Shown here piece after piece: positions 19,147 to 28,697 of a stretch of DNA of 64,000 nucleotides (its first letter is position 1; the number at the start of each line of letters is the position of its first letter). Below the pieces are notes generated by a model. It searched no databases, was not told the DNA's origin, and worked only from the letters and a program-made list of their open reading frames with translations. The DNA comes from Peribacillus simplex NBRC 15720 = DSM 1321 (GTDB taxonomy: Bacteria > Bacillota > Bacilli > Bacillales > DSM-1321), in assembly GCF_002243645.1 (NCBI RefSeq), contig NZ_CP017704.1, positions 1,837,501-1,901,500 of the forward strand, read 5' to 3'. A program made the position numbers and the translations under genes.

Positions 19147-19155
19147 CATCGCCAA

Positions 19156-19431
19156 TTAGCCTTGGCTTTTATTGCTTTGAGATTTTTGGTTTTGTTGTTT
19201 CACTTCTTGAACGTTAGTTTCAGAAGCAAACTCTGTACCGTATTGGCCTTGTGCTTGACCTTGACCTTTCTTTTGCTGAGATTGCGCGTTTTGTTGTCTC
19301 ACTTGTTGAACGTTAGTTTCAGAAGCAAACTCTGTTCCGAATTGGCCTTGTCCTTGCTGAGATTGCGCGTTTTGCTGTCTCACTTGTTGAGCGTTTGTAC
19401 CTGCTTGTGTTTTATTTTTGTTATTAGCCAT
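19156..19431 (-). CDS. sspE: Gamma-type small acid-soluble spore protein
   Basis: 91 residues from ATG 19431, six nt after GGAGGTG; five extra in-frame codons upstream lack a site. Extremely rich in Gln, Asn and Gly with no Trp or Cys. Two near-identical units contain the TEFASET germination-protease cleavage site, each preceded by QVRQQNAQSQQ. Gamma-SASP is a forespore amino-acid reserve degraded by GPR protease at germination; unlike alpha/beta types it does not bind DNA. Expression would be forespore-specific (sigma-G); I did not find a convincing promoter match. Confidence 0.95.
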   Translation of the reverse strand: MANNKNKTQAGTNAQQVRQQNAQSQQGQGQFGTEFASETNVQQVRQQNAQSQQKKGQGQAQGQYGTEFASETNVQEVKQQNQKSQSNKSQG

Positions 19432-19512
19432 TGATATCACCTCCACGATAATAAGATAACCATTATCCAGGAGTGTTATCCAACTAAAAACATTTAAATT
19501 TTTCCAGTTATA

Positions 19513-20304
<792 letters not shown>

Positions 20305-20331
20305 TCATTTTTTCTAAGGAGTGTTACTGTT

Positions 20332-20556
20332 ATGTATGTTGGACGTGATATGACAGAGTTGTCGATGATGAAAAAATCGGATTGGGAAAATAGTGAACTA
20401 GCCTATTTTCATCACTCCCTTCAACAAATGGTACCTTATTTAAACCAAGAAGGACAGAGTATCCACAGCGAAATCGTCAAAGAAATTGAAAATAGAGGCG
20501 GAATTAATAGGCAGGAAGCCGATTATACTCATGGAACGAAAACCATTTACGATTGA
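20332..20556 (+). CDS. yfhS: YfhS-like small conserved protein
   Basis: 74 residues beginning MYVGRDMTELSMM, start ATG after AAGGAGTG. The N-terminal VGRDMTEL and WENSELAYFHHSLQQM blocks and the length match B. subtilis YfhS as I recall it, and the gene lies divergently beside fabL, as there. Function unknown; a sporulation-linked role has been suggested for the family. Confidence 0.8.
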   Translation: MYVGRDMTELSMMKKSDWENSELAYFHHSLQQMVPYLNQEGQSIHSEIVKEIENRGGINRQEADYTHGTKTIYD

Positions 20557-20591
20557 TTTTATACGGATATGGCTTTAAAAATCAACAAAAG

Positions 20592-20622
20592 GAAGAGGAT
20601 ATCTTAGCGGATATCCTCTTTT
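20592..20622 (+). terminator. Terminator after yfhS
   Basis: GAAGAGGATATC / GATATCCTCTTTT stem with a 6-nt loop; can also serve the convergent gene. Confidence 0.85.
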
Positions 20623-20641
20623 ATGCATATACCAAATATCA

Positions 20642-20917
20642 CTAGCGCCTTTTTTTAATCACGATTTTATTATAAGACGTTATAGCCATTGCGCAAATTA
20701 GGGCTGTACCCAAAAATGTTAACGAATATAAAGAAGGTGAAATTACCTTACCGAATACTGTTTCACTCTGAAGTGCTCCTGCTTGTTCCCACGCATTTAC
20801 AATGTCCGGTTTATATCGGCTTGTTTTTATAGATCCAACCATTATCGCACTCCCAAAATATAAAGCATGTATGATGATTGAACCCATGAATGCTTGAATG
20901 ACTATCCTCATTCCCAC
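20642..20917 (-). CDS. Small membrane protein of unknown function
   Basis: 91 residues with two hydrophobic segments (about 5-27 and 60-82) separated by a polar loop (TSRYKPDIVNAWEQAG) and a basic C-terminus (IVIKKRR). I do not recognise the family. It lies downstream of mutY on the other side of a 41-bp gap, in the same orientation... it is the distal gene after mutY on the minus strand. Codon use looks like its neighbours, so I consider it real. Confidence 0.6.
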   Translation of the reverse strand: MGMRIVIQAFMGSIIIHALYFGSAIMVGSIKTSRYKPDIVNAWEQAGALQSETVFGKVISPSLYSLTFLGTALICAMAITSYNKIVIKKRR

Positions 20918-20958
20918 GCCCCCATTACCCTTATATTACCATAGAGGCAAAAAAAACT

Positions 20959-22077
20959 TTATTCAATACGTTCTTTTTCTTTATACGCCTTCATCATTTT
21001 TTGGTGGGAAACCGGAAATGCCAATTCCTCCATCTCAGCTTTACTCACCCACTTAAGTTGCTGTTCTCTTAGTACCTCTTCACTGATGGCTTCTTTGACC
21101 ACTCCGATATACGTGTCCACTTTCCAAACGAGATGTGAGAAAACATGTTCAATTCTCACAAGTGATTCAGTGATTTCTGGTTTGACACCATACATTTCCT
21201 GAAACCGACTCTCGAAGAATTCCCTCTTATGCAAAAGGGATGAATGGTTTTCGAAGTTCAGATATTCCCAAAGATTAGCTAGCAATCCTTCTGATACTCG
21301 CTTGTGAATTAAAAATTCACCTTTATCATTCGTTAAAACGGCAGCCACAATTGGTACATCCCGCGTTTTTTTCTTTTGGATTTTTACCGGCAATTCCGAC
21401 TGAACCCCTGCTTCAAATGATAGACAATGACTTTGAACGGGACATAATAGGCAGGCAGGCTTACCTGGTGTGCAGATTAATGCTCCAAGTTCCATCAAGG
21501 CTTGATTGAAGGCAGAGGTATGTTCATGATCGATCAGCTTTCTGACGGCAGCTTCGAATGTTTTCCTTGTCTTTGGCTTTGCTATGTCTTCATATATCAT
21601 CAATATCCTTGATAAAACACGCATGACGTTTCCATCAACGGCTGGTTCCGGCTTGCCATATGCGATACTAAGAATAGCACCAGCTGTATAAGGGCCGACA
21701 CCTTTCAATTTGGAAATTTCCTCCGGATCATCCGGTACAATCCCATTATAGGATGCCTTCACTTCCTGAACGGCACTATGCAGATTCCTTACACGTGAGT
21801 AATATCCCAGCCCTTCCCATGCTTTTAGGATTTTCTCTTCATCGGCATTGGCAAAATCCTCGAGTGTTGGGAACCATTCCACAAACCGGTTAAAATAAGG
21901 AATCACCGTGTCCACTCTCGTTTGCTGCAGCATTATTTCAGAAACCCAAACACGGTACGGATCCTTATTTTCCCTCCATGGCAATTCTCTTTGTTCTTCG
22001 AGAAACCAGGAAACCAAATCTTTTTGAAATTCATCAATTTTTATTTTTTCAATTGTCGGTATTATTATTTCTTTCAA
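20959..22077 (-). CDS. mutY: A/G-specific adenine DNA glycosylase MutY
   Basis: 372 residues, TTG start at 22077 five nt after GGAGGAACT. Removes adenine mispaired with 8-oxoguanine. HhH-GPD domain with catalytic Glu47 ([12 protein letters not shown]) and Asp148 (AVDGNVMRV), hairpin [11 protein letters not shown], and the 4Fe-4S cluster cysteines C202-x6-C209-x2-C212-x5-C218. The C-terminal third is the NUDIX-like 8-oxoG recognition domain ([22 protein letters not shown] ... [15 protein letters not shown]). Complete and of normal length. Bsub order mutY-yfhP is retained, transcribed divergently. Confidence 0.95.
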   Translation of the reverse strand: MKEIIIPTIEKIKIDEFQKDLVSWFLEEQRELPWRENKDPYRVWVSEIMLQQTRVDTVIPYFNRFVEWFPTLEDFANADEEKILKAWEGLGYYSRVRNLHSAVQEVKASYNGIVPDDPEEISKLKGVGPYTAGAILSIAYGKPEPAVDGNVMRVLSRILMIYEDIAKPKTRKTFEAAVRKLIDHEHTSAFNQALMELGALICTPGKPACLLCPVQSHCLSFEAGVQSELPVKIQKKKTRDVPIVAAVLTNDKGEFLIHKRVSEGLLANLWEYLNFENHSSLLHKREFFESRFQEMYGVKPEITESLVRIEHVFSHLVWKVDTYIGVVKEAISEEVLREQQLKWVSKAEMEELAFPVSHQKMMKAYKEKERIE

Positions 22078-22283
22078 ATCAGTTCCTCCAAAGATGTTAC
22101 ACTCTTATCAAAAATGGGAATACCTATAGTAGGTCATTCTTTTTTTAATATCATGTTCATATTCATTTATTTGTAACAGGGCACGGAAAAAAGTAAAATT
22201 ATATTCATTTGATGGTTAATATATAAATACGGTATGATGAGAGAAGACCATTTTTTTCAAATTGTGGCAGGGAGGTTAGATTT

Positions 22284-23261
22284 TTGGATACAGGTACTCA
22301 CTTTGTCATGGGAATTGCTCTTGGAGGTCTTGCCACATTAGATCCTGTCATTGCGCAGAGCCCAGTCACTGCAAGTGCAGTCATAGCAGGTACGATATTG
22401 GGATCACAAGCTCCAGACATTGACACCGTTTTAAAATTAAGGAATAACGCTGTATATATACGAAACCACCGTGGAATCACGCATTCCATTCCCGCTGTTT
22501 TACTTTGGCCCTTGATTATCAGCGGAGCACTTTTCGCCATCATACCTGAAGCAAATTACCTTCATCTTTGGCTTTGGACCTTTTTAGCCGTATTCCTTCA
22601 TGTATTCGTGGATATATTCAATGCTTATGGGACTCAGGCTCTTAGGCCGATTTCGTCAAAATGGGTAGCTTTAGGGGTCATCAATACATTTGACCCGTTC
22701 ATTTTTGGAATACATGTTGCCGGCCTGATATTATGGGGCTTTGGATTTCCTCCAGGCTATTTATTTCTTTCCATTTACGGAATACTCGTCATTTATTATA
22801 TTTCCAGATTCAGGGAACAAGCTTTTATAAAAAGAGTGGTCAAACAGCAAATTCCTGGAGCAAGGAAAATTCTTTTATCACCGACCATGCGTTTTCACCG
22901 CTGGAAAATTGCGGTGATTACCGAAAAGAATTATTATGTGGCACGGGCCGATAATGGGTATGTGACGATTCTAGATAAGTTCGATCGAGTGCCATTGCCT
23001 GAAAGTGAAATTCTCGAAGCCGCCAAGAAGGATATCAACTTGGCAGCCTTTCTATCCTTTTCTCCGGTTTACCGCTTTGAAATCGAACAGATAAAAGAAT
23101 ATTATGAAGTCCGTTTTATCGATTTAAGATACCGCAGCAATGGATATTACCCGTTTGTGGCAGTGGTCCATTTAGACAGCGAATTAAATATCTTGAATTC
23201 TTATACCGGCTGGATCTTTAGCGAAGCGAAACTGCAGAAGAAGTTAAATATTATTTTGTAG
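22284..23261 (+). CDS. yfhP: YfhP-like membrane-bound metal-dependent hydrolase (DUF457)
   Basis: 325 residues, TTG start at 22284 after GGGAGG. N-terminal MDTGTHFVMGIALGG with H6, SQAPDIDTVLKLRN, and HRGITHSIPAVLLWP carry the conserved His/Asp residues of the YdjM/DUF457 family, followed by HVFVDIFNAYGTQALRP. Four to five membrane segments fill the first 190 residues; the last ~130 residues are soluble. Matches YfhP in size and location. Substrate unknown. Confidence 0.88.
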   Translation: MDTGTHFVMGIALGGLATLDPVIAQSPVTASAVIAGTILGSQAPDIDTVLKLRNNAVYIRNHRGITHSIPAVLLWPLIISGALFAIIPEANYLHLWLWTFLAVFLHVFVDIFNAYGTQALRPISSKWVALGVINTFDPFIFGIHVAGLILWGFGFPPGYLFLSIYGILVIYYISRFREQAFIKRVVKQQIPGARKILLSPTMRFHRWKIAVITEKNYYVARADNGYVTILDKFDRVPLPESEILEAAKKDINLAAFLSFSPVYRFEIEQIKEYYEVRFIDLRYRSNGYYPFVAVVHLDSELNILNSYTGWIFSEAKLQKKLNIIL

Positions 23262-23274
23262 TCGCTGCATATTG

Positions 23275-23317
23275 AAAAAGAGCTGATTCCAGGGAACCCC
23301 TCTGGAATCAGCTTTTT
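23275..23317. terminator. Terminator between convergent yfhP and yfhJ
   Basis: GCTGATTCCAG (23282-23292) / CTGGAATCAGC (23302-23312) with A run before and T run after, so it can work in both directions. Confidence 0.88.
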
Positions 23318-23583
23318 TAATGCACTCTATTCTGCTGATTTAATAACTGTTGATATTTAGGGTTCTTTGCAATGAATTCGTGGAATTGCTCACCGTAGTT
23401 ATCAATCCAGGTCCTTACAACGCGCGATGTCATTTCTTCTCCGGCATACTCATGCCCAGCCTTTGCATAGGTCGCTTCGAAATCTCCCCATAATAATTCC
23501 ACCCAAGTCAAAGCTTGCTCATACGTGATGTGTTCGTTTTTCTCAAGCAGTATCTTGGTTAATCTTTCATGGTAATCATTCAT
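23317..23583 (-). CDS. yfhJ: YfhJ-like WVELL-motif protein
   Basis: 88 residues from ATG 23583, after GAGGTGG; the longer open frame upstream (to 23748) runs through the sspK promoter region and start and is not expected to be translated. The family-defining WVELL stretch is at residues 27-31 (ALTWVELLWGDFEATYAKAG). Function unknown in B. subtilis. Divergent from sspK, as in B. subtilis. Confidence 0.88.
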   Translation of the reverse strand: MNDYHERLTKILLEKNEHITYEQALTWVELLWGDFEATYAKAGHEYAGEEMTSRVVRTWIDNYGEQFHEFIAKNPKYQQLLNQQNRVH

Positions 23584-23697
23584 TAGAACCACCTCATTGC
23601 CAATATTTTTACAGAATGAACTATACTGTCCCATACCCATACTAATGGTAAGCGGAAACGCTTCTTTCTTTAATCTGATGCTTGGAGGAGAAAAATT

Positions 23698-23853
23698 TTG
23701 CGAAATAAACAAAAAGGATTCCCAAACCAAAACAATAATAAATTCCATGGCGAGCCTCGTGCACAGGCAAGATATGCTTCAAAGCGTGCAGATGGCAGTA
23801 TTAATACACACCCTCAAGAAAGAATGAAAGCATCAAACGAGCGATCGAATTAA
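23698..23853 (+). CDS. sspK: Small acid-soluble spore protein K
   Basis: 51-residue protein read from a TTG at 23698, seven nt after GGAGGAG. Starts [11 protein letters not shown] and contains [20 protein letters not shown], the block that defines SspK. An ATG-only reading would instead give a 76-residue frame across the same DNA, which is wrong. Minor SASP made only in the forespore under sigma-G in B. subtilis; position next to yfhJ is conserved. Followed directly by a terminator. Confidence 0.92.
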   Translation: MRNKQKGFPNQNNNKFHGEPRAQARYASKRADGSINTHPQERMKASNERSN

Positions 23854-23864
23854 AAGGTTTATCA

Positions 23865-23895
23865 GAAGGAATCGGGTCTTCCCCGGTTCCTTTTT
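23865..23895 (+). terminator. Terminator after sspK
   Basis: AAGGAATCGGG / CCCGGTTCCTT stem (one G-T pair), 5-nt loop, then TTTTT; overlaps the stop region of convergent yfhH. Confidence 0.85.
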
Positions 23896-24205
23896 ATTTC
23901 AACATTGAAATCGGGAGTGCTTCTTCCTTACCGCTTCCACCTAAGCGGTAACCCCAGGCGAATACGCCGTTCATATAATCAATTTTGAAATAAACACCGG
24001 GATCTCCGTCAATTTGATATATTTCACCTTTTTTGAAATCATCCGGATTTAACAGATAGGCCTTGGCCATCGTCACTTTTCGTTCCAATACTGAAAATTC
24101 ATTAACCATTCCCAATTGCTCTGCTTTTCTCGCTTTTTCAGTCAACGCTGCAATTTCCTGTTGTAGTTCATAGGCGGACAACTTGCTGTATCTTACGTCG
24201 CTCAT
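23894..24205 (-). CDS. yfhH: YfhH-like protein (DUF1811)
   Basis: 103 residues starting MSDVRYSKLSAYELQQEIAA. N-terminal two-helix half (residues 5-50) and C-terminal SH3-like beta half (GEIYQIDGDPGVYFKIDYMNGVFAWGYRL) match B. subtilis YfhH in length and layout. Function unknown. Downstream of recX on the same strand with a 74-nt gap. Confidence 0.88.
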   Translation of the reverse strand: MSDVRYSKLSAYELQQEIAALTEKARKAEQLGMVNEFSVLERKVTMAKAYLLNPDDFKKGEIYQIDGDPGVYFKIDYMNGVFAWGYRLGGSGKEEALPISMLK

Positions 24206-24279
24206 ATATATGCTCCTTAAATGAAATATTAATTTACTTCTATATTAAACAAATTTTTGTGATTTGGCTATTGATGCAC

Positions 24280-25077
24280 TTATTCTCCATCTGGATTGGA
24301 GAGATAACGCTCAATCAATTCTATTGGAAAACCTTTTCGGTATAATGCCTGCTTCATTTTTTGTTCATATTCGAAGCCTTCATGGTTTTTATATCGGCGC
24401 TGCATTTTTTCTGCATGGTGGCAGAGAGAATCCCATTGTTCATCTTCATCCTTTTCAACCGTCACATCTTCAAGTGCTTCATGGATGACATCTCTAGGGA
24501 ATCCTTTCCGTAACAAGGTTTGTTCAACTTTCAGCCTTAAAGCTCGTTCGGAAATGTTTTTTTCCTTTTTGACCGCTTTTCCAGCAAGTTTCCTTGCATG
24601 TTCAATTTGAATATCATAGGGGTATTCCTTCAATGCCTCGACAACCCACTTTTCTTGCACCCCTTTTTCCTTAAGCTCGAGCTTAAGGGTAGTGGGCCCT
24701 TTATTGCCTCCATTCACATGGGTCCTTACGTAAGCCTTGGCAAATTCAAGGTCGTCTAAATAGTTAAAGCTGTATAGTTTATGTATCGCTTCCTTAATGA
24801 TCGGCTCTTCCGTTTCCTTCTTTTTTAAATAAAGGTGAATTTCCGATTCGGAGCGCATCCGGTATGATAAATAATTAAGTGCATCGGTAAATGCCTTTTG
24901 GATTTCATCATGGAATTGTATTTCAGCCAAAAGCAGGTCATCAAGGTCCATACCCTTTTTCAAATGAAATTTCAATAGCACTTCTTCGTCTACACTGAAG
25001 GCATATTTTTCGTCAACGAAAATGTTATAACGATCTTTACGTTTCTTTTGGGTTGTTACTTTTGTTATGTTTGGCAT
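24280..25077 (-). CDS. recX: Recombination regulator RecX
   Basis: 265 residues, the long Firmicutes form. Three-helix RecX repeats are visible: ALNYLSYRMRSESEIHLYLKKKE, YSFNYLDDLEFAKAYVRTHVN, and RALRLKVEQTLLRKGFPRDVIHEALE, with a further unit at the C-terminus (KMKQALYRKGFPIELIERYL). RecX binds along the RecA filament and modulates it. N-terminal part KVTTQKKRKDRYNIFVDEKYAFSVDEEVL is also typical. Position beside yfhF and yfhH matches B. subtilis (yfhG). Confidence 0.94.
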   Translation of the reverse strand: MPNITKVTTQKKRKDRYNIFVDEKYAFSVDEEVLLKFHLKKGMDLDDLLLAEIQFHDEIQKAFTDALNYLSYRMRSESEIHLYLKKKETEEPIIKEAIHKLYSFNYLDDLEFAKAYVRTHVNGGNKGPTTLKLELKEKGVQEKWVVEALKEYPYDIQIEHARKLAGKAVKKEKNISERALRLKVEQTLLRKGFPRDVIHEALEDVTVEKDEDEQWDSLCHHAEKMQRRYKNHEGFEYEQKMKQALYRKGFPIELIERYLSNPDGE

Positions 25078-25202
25078 AAATCCACCCCCACCCCTACTTT
25101 ACCCCTTTACGTTTACCATTTCTATATATAGCATGTCTAAAAATGAAAAAAGAACATGGGCATGTTAAAGTGAAGGAAAGAAAGGGAAAGGAAGTGGTTT
25201 TC

Positions 25203-26123
25203 GTGAAAATAGCCATTGCTGGTGGAAGCGGTTTTGTCGGCACAGCCCTTATTGATGAATTATCAAAAGAAAATCATGATATATATATTTTGACCCGTCA
25301 TCCCGAAAAATTTGAAAAACAGACTAATTTGACATATATCGGCTGGTTAACCAAGGAGGCAAAGCCAGAAAAGCACTTGGCGGGGCTCGATGTATTCATT
25401 AACCTTGCTGGTGAATCTCTGAACAGCGGGCGTTGGACACCTGAACGAAAACGCCGGATTGTCGAAAGCAGGGTCGAAGCTTCCAAAGAGATGAACCGGA
25501 TCATTTCCATTCTGCCCGATAAAGTGTCCGTCATCATCAATGCAAGTGCAATCGGATATTATGGTATTTCGGACGTTGAGACCTTTACCGAAACCTCTGA
25601 ATCCATTGGTGATGATTTCTTGGCCCGTACTGTTCAACTATGGGAAAAGGAAGCAGCTAAATCACGTTCTTACAGTAAAAGGTTGATCCTAACAAGATTC
25701 GGAGTGATTCTCGGAGAAAAAGATGGCGCACTGCCAATGATGGTCCTCCCCTATAAACTTCTTGGCGGAGGAAAGATGGGCAAAGGGAATCAGTGGCTTT
25801 CCTGGATTCATATCCATGACGTGGTCCGTGCAATCATCTTTTGCATGAACGATCAGCGGATAGAAGGTCCAGTCAATTTTACGGCACCGAACCCCGTTCA
25901 AATGGATACATTCGGGAAAACGATAGGAGCTGTCCTGCACCGGCCCCATTGGTTACCCGTACCTCCCTTCTTCCTCAAGAAACTTCTGGGGGAAATGAGC
26001 ATACTGGTACTTGAAGGACAAAATGTCCTTCCCACTAAACTTAAAGAGGAAGGATACACCTTCTCCTTTCCAACCCTTAAAGAAGCCTTACAAAATATCT
26101 TAAAAGAAGATTCTCACGTATGA
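25203..26123 (+). CDS. yfhF: TIGR01777-type NAD-dependent epimerase/dehydratase-like protein (YfhF)
   Basis: 306 residues from GTG 25203 (MKIAIAGGSGFVG), with AAAGGAAGTGG just upstream; 20 more codons are open before it. Extended-SDR nucleotide loop AGGSGFVGTAL, INLAGESLNSGRW, SASAIGYYG, WLSWIHIHDVVRAI and the C-terminal DUF1731 segment LLGEMSILVLEGQNVLPTKL define the family. Reaction unknown. The window contains a second paralogue at 54.6-55.5 kb. Confidence 0.9.
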   Translation: MKIAIAGGSGFVGTALIDELSKENHDIYILTRHPEKFEKQTNLTYIGWLTKEAKPEKHLAGLDVFINLAGESLNSGRWTPERKRRIVESRVEASKEMNRIISILPDKVSVIINASAIGYYGISDVETFTETSESIGDDFLARTVQLWEKEAAKSRSYSKRLILTRFGVILGEKDGALPMMVLPYKLLGGGKMGKGNQWLSWIHIHDVVRAIIFCMNDQRIEGPVNFTAPNPVQMDTFGKTIGAVLHRPHWLPVPPFFLKKLLGEMSILVLEGQNVLPTKLKEEGYTFSFPTLKEALQNILKEDSHV

Positions 26124-26176
26124 AAGGTTCATTTTAGGAAAAAATAGGGATATTAAGTGAAATGGAGATGATCTAA

Positions 26177-26299
26177 TTGCTCAAAAAACACGATAAAGAG
26201 AAAAGTAACTTAACTAGTACACAAGCGATTCTTTATGCTCGCGAATTTAAAAAAGCAGATCGAGCCGGTGGATATACCGAAAAGAAATCCCGTCGTTAA
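26177..26299 (+). CDS. yfhE: YfhE-like small protein
   Basis: 40 residues from TTG 26177 after GGAGATGA. The product MLKKHDKEKSNLTSTQ... has YAREFKKADRAGGYTEKKSRR at its end, resembling the B. subtilis YfhE family, and lies between yfhF and yfhD as expected. Basic, likely unstructured; function unknown. Confidence 0.75.
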   Translation: MLKKHDKEKSNLTSTQAILYAREFKKADRAGGYTEKKSRR

Positions 26300-26343
26300 G
26301 TTTGGAGTTTTTTCCCGTACATTTTGAACAGCCACTCAACACA

Positions 26344-26385
26344 AAATAAGCTGGAGATGACAATGAATTCATCTCCAGCTTATTT
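26344..26385 (+). terminator. Terminator after yfhE
   Basis: 17-bp perfect stem AAATAAGCTGGAGATGA / TCATCTCCAGCTTATTT with an 8-nt loop and T run. Confidence 0.93.
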
Positions 26386-26406
26386 TTTATTCTAGGGGGC
26401 GCTAAC

Positions 26407-26592
26407 ATGGGACGCAATAACATACACCATAATCGAGATAATAACAAACAGAAACTTCCTCAGGTTCCTCAAAACCTGAAAAGTGACGGACTTGACGTTG
26501 AATATTCTTCAGAACTGGCTGACCAGAAAGACATCGAGGCACAAGCCCGGGCAAATGCGGCTGACCGCCGTGCTCATAATCGCCGCTTATAA
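26407..26592 (+). CDS. yfhD: YfhD-like small protein
   Basis: 61 residues, ATG after TAGGGGG. Highly polar; the centre LKSDGLDVEYSSELADQKDIEAQARANAADRR is the YfhD signature (GxDVEFSxELAD). Function unknown. Marks the end of the conserved yfh block in this window. Confidence 0.88.
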   Translation: MGRNNIHHNRDNNKQKLPQVPQNLKSDGLDVEYSSELADQKDIEAQARANAADRRAHNRRL

Positions 26593-26609
26593 GCAGGAGA
26601 AACAAAAGC

Positions 26610-26634
26610 AAGGGGCTGTAAATCAGCCCCTTAT
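26610..26634 (+). terminator. Probable terminator after yfhD
   Basis: AAGGGGCTG / CAGCCCCTT stem with 5-nt loop; only a short T tract follows. Confidence 0.6.
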
Positions 26635-26654
26635 AATTTCTTTATTTATATAGC

Positions 26655-26824
26655 TTATCCACAGCCCTGTGTATATTGTGGATATATTCAGAAAATACTG
26701 ACAAGAAATAGGTGCAATTATTCTCCATACTAACATGAAAATAATGTTATTTCTGGATAACCCTGTGGATTATGTGGATAAAGGGTATGTTTCACTAACC
26801 ATGCTGTATTTTTACTGTGGATAA
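26655..26824. promoter_or_regulatory. DnaA-box cluster
   Basis: Three perfect DnaA 9-mers: TTATCCACA at 26655-26663 (+), and TGTGGATAA at 26773-26781 and 26816-26824 (-). Three more differ at one base: TGTGGATAT 26677-26685, TCTGGATAA 26752-26760, TGTGGATTA 26764-26772, the last abutting the perfect box at 26773. AT-rich DNA flanks it (26641-26652; 26855-26880). The 392-bp gap 26593-26984 lies between convergent genes and otherwise holds only the yfhD terminator. No dnaA or dnaN is near, so this resembles a non-origin DnaA-titrating cluster. Confidence 0.8.
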
Positions 26825-26984
26825 CTATTCTCTCTCCTTGATTTGTTCCACAGGATTATTATTTATTTAATAATTCATCTATATCTGTTACGTTCTTTAT
26901 TAATTTTCTTCCTTCTAGGGATTATCGCATGCCAAGCAATTCTAAATGACTTTTCCAAACCTAACTTGTTAGTTGACCCCGGCA

Positions 26985-28565
26985 TTAAAGAAGGTTCCCT
27001 AAACTTTTGCCATCAACATTTTCTTCCAATTGTTTACGAAGCAAGAATTTTTGTATCTTCCCACTTGCATTGCGAGGCAGCTCATTACAGAAGATATATC
27101 TTCTTGGACGTTTATAGTTCGCCAGTGTATTACTGTTCTTACACCAAGTTTCTAAATCGGTTTCCGCTAGCGAAGGGTCTTTGGCTACGATGAAGGCCGT
27201 CACTATTTCCCCCCATTGATCATCTGGCTGACCAAGAACTGCACAGTCGAGAACTCCTTGATGCTCATATAGTGTATCTTCCACTTCACGTGGATAAATA
27301 TTTTCCCCTCCAGAAATAATCATGTCGTCCACCCGGTCCTTGACCCACAGATATCCATCTTCATCTAGGAAACCGATGTCACCGGAATGGTACCAGCCTT
27401 TGTAGAGCGCCTTTTCGGTCTCTTTATCTTTTTGAAAGTAACCCTGCATGATACACGGACCCTTCACAAGGATTTCCCCTGTTTCTCCAGGTTCCAGCAT
27501 ATCCTCGGGATCCGATGGCCCTTCGTCATTCGGACGGGCAATGATGATTTCATGATCGGAACATGCTTTGCCGGCAGAACCTGCTTTCCTTATTTGATCT
27601 TCCTCCAATAAAAGAGTGATGGCGGGACCCATTTCAGTCATTCCATAAGCTTGGATGAACTGGATGCCGAGTTTTTCCTTACAGGCACGAACAAGTGATG
27701 GAGCCATCGGGGCTGCACCATAAAGCCCTAGCTTCAAACTCTGGAATTTATACTCTTCCAAGTTTTCCTGGATGAGCATGTTCCACATCGTAGGTGCAGC
27801 AAAAAACTTGGTGATCCCCTCGGATTCAATCAGTTCCATGACCTTTTTGGGATTAAATTGATGTAATATGACATTTGCGGCACCGACCTGTACGCGAGGT
27901 AAAAAGGAACAGTGCAATTCAGCACAATGAAACATCGGTGCAGTAATCAAGCCGATATCAGAGCGTTCGTACTTCATGGCCTCTATTAAAATCTCGGCGT
28001 GTTTGACCATGTCTTTATGAAGGTGAATGACCCCTTTAGGACGTCCGGTTGTCCCGCTCGTATACATGATTGCATAGATATCATCTTCGTGAACGTCCAC
28101 TTCATCTGGCTTTGATGAGATACTGGCCATTTTCTGACGGTAACCTTTGGCATACCCAGGCACATCATCATCAATATACCAGAAGGCCGTTTCCGGAAAT
28201 CGCTTTTCAACCGCGGCAACGTTCGTTTCCAATTCGTGTTCGAATAAAACGACCTTTGGAGCAGCTTCGTTCAAGATGAAGGCCAACTCTTCCGGCATTA
28301 AACGGAAGTTGATTGGATTAAAGATTGCACCGATTTTTGCACAGGCAAAGAATGCTGTTGCAAGCTCTTCATTATTGTAAAGGTACGTAGAGACCCTGTC
28401 CCCTTTTCGCACCCCTTCCGCCTGAAGGGCCGCCGCCAACCTATTCACCTGTTCATTCCATTGAATGTAAGTATAGCGGATATTTCTTCTCACGTCGTAG
28501 ATAGCCTCTTTAATGGGGAATTTCTGAACCGTCTGATCAAAGATATTTTTAATCGTTACTGACAT
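26985..28565 (-). CDS. Fatty-acyl-CoA synthetase (AMP-forming)
   Basis: 526-residue ANL-superfamily enzyme that activates a fatty acid via acyl-AMP to acyl-CoA. P-loop YTSGTTGRPKG at about residue 170, YGMTEMGP (A5), YHSGDIGFLDEDGYLWVKDR (A7/A8) and the C-terminal catalytic lysine in RNASGKIQKFLLRK are intact. Long- or medium-chain type by overall length; exact chain preference not readable. Last gene of the MerR-controlled operon, separated from the thiolase gene by 132 nt without a clear terminator. Confidence 0.9.
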   Translation of the reverse strand: MSVTIKNIFDQTVQKFPIKEAIYDVRRNIRYTYIQWNEQVNRLAAALQAEGVRKGDRVSTYLYNNEELATAFFACAKIGAIFNPINFRLMPEELAFILNEAAPKVVLFEHELETNVAAVEKRFPETAFWYIDDDVPGYAKGYRQKMASISSKPDEVDVHEDDIYAIMYTSGTTGRPKGVIHLHKDMVKHAEILIEAMKYERSDIGLITAPMFHCAELHCSFLPRVQVGAANVILHQFNPKKVMELIESEGITKFFAAPTMWNMLIQENLEEYKFQSLKLGLYGAAPMAPSLVRACKEKLGIQFIQAYGMTEMGPAITLLLEEDQIRKAGSAGKACSDHEIIIARPNDEGPSDPEDMLEPGETGEILVKGPCIMQGYFQKDKETEKALYKGWYHSGDIGFLDEDGYLWVKDRVDDMIISGGENIYPREVEDTLYEHQGVLDCAVLGQPDDQWGEIVTAFIVAKDPSLAETDLETWCKNSNTLANYKRPRRYIFCNELPRNASGKIQKFLLRKQLEENVDGKSLGNLL

Positions 28566-28697
28566 ATCATTTTCCTCCTCAAGTAACCACCATCAACAGG
28601 AAGAGCTCAGGCAAAGCCTGCCGATGGTCGGCTTCATCCCTTTTTCAGCTTATACTTTCGTGTGAATTACGAATGTTCATAAATGGATAGTCCAGCT

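Noticed and set aside
19156..19431. Repeats in sspE as a CRISPR-like array
   Set aside because: They are in-frame codon repeats of a gamma-SASP with TEFASET units, not repeats separated by unique spacers.
26593..26984. DnaA-box cluster as a chromosomal origin
   Set aside because: No dnaA, dnaN or other replication gene nearby; the neighbours are yfh genes and a degradation operon.
28566..28697. Separate promoter for the acyl-CoA ligase gene
   Set aside because: Only an AGGC..GCCT pair and no convincing -35/-10; the ligase is probably expressed from the upstream operon.
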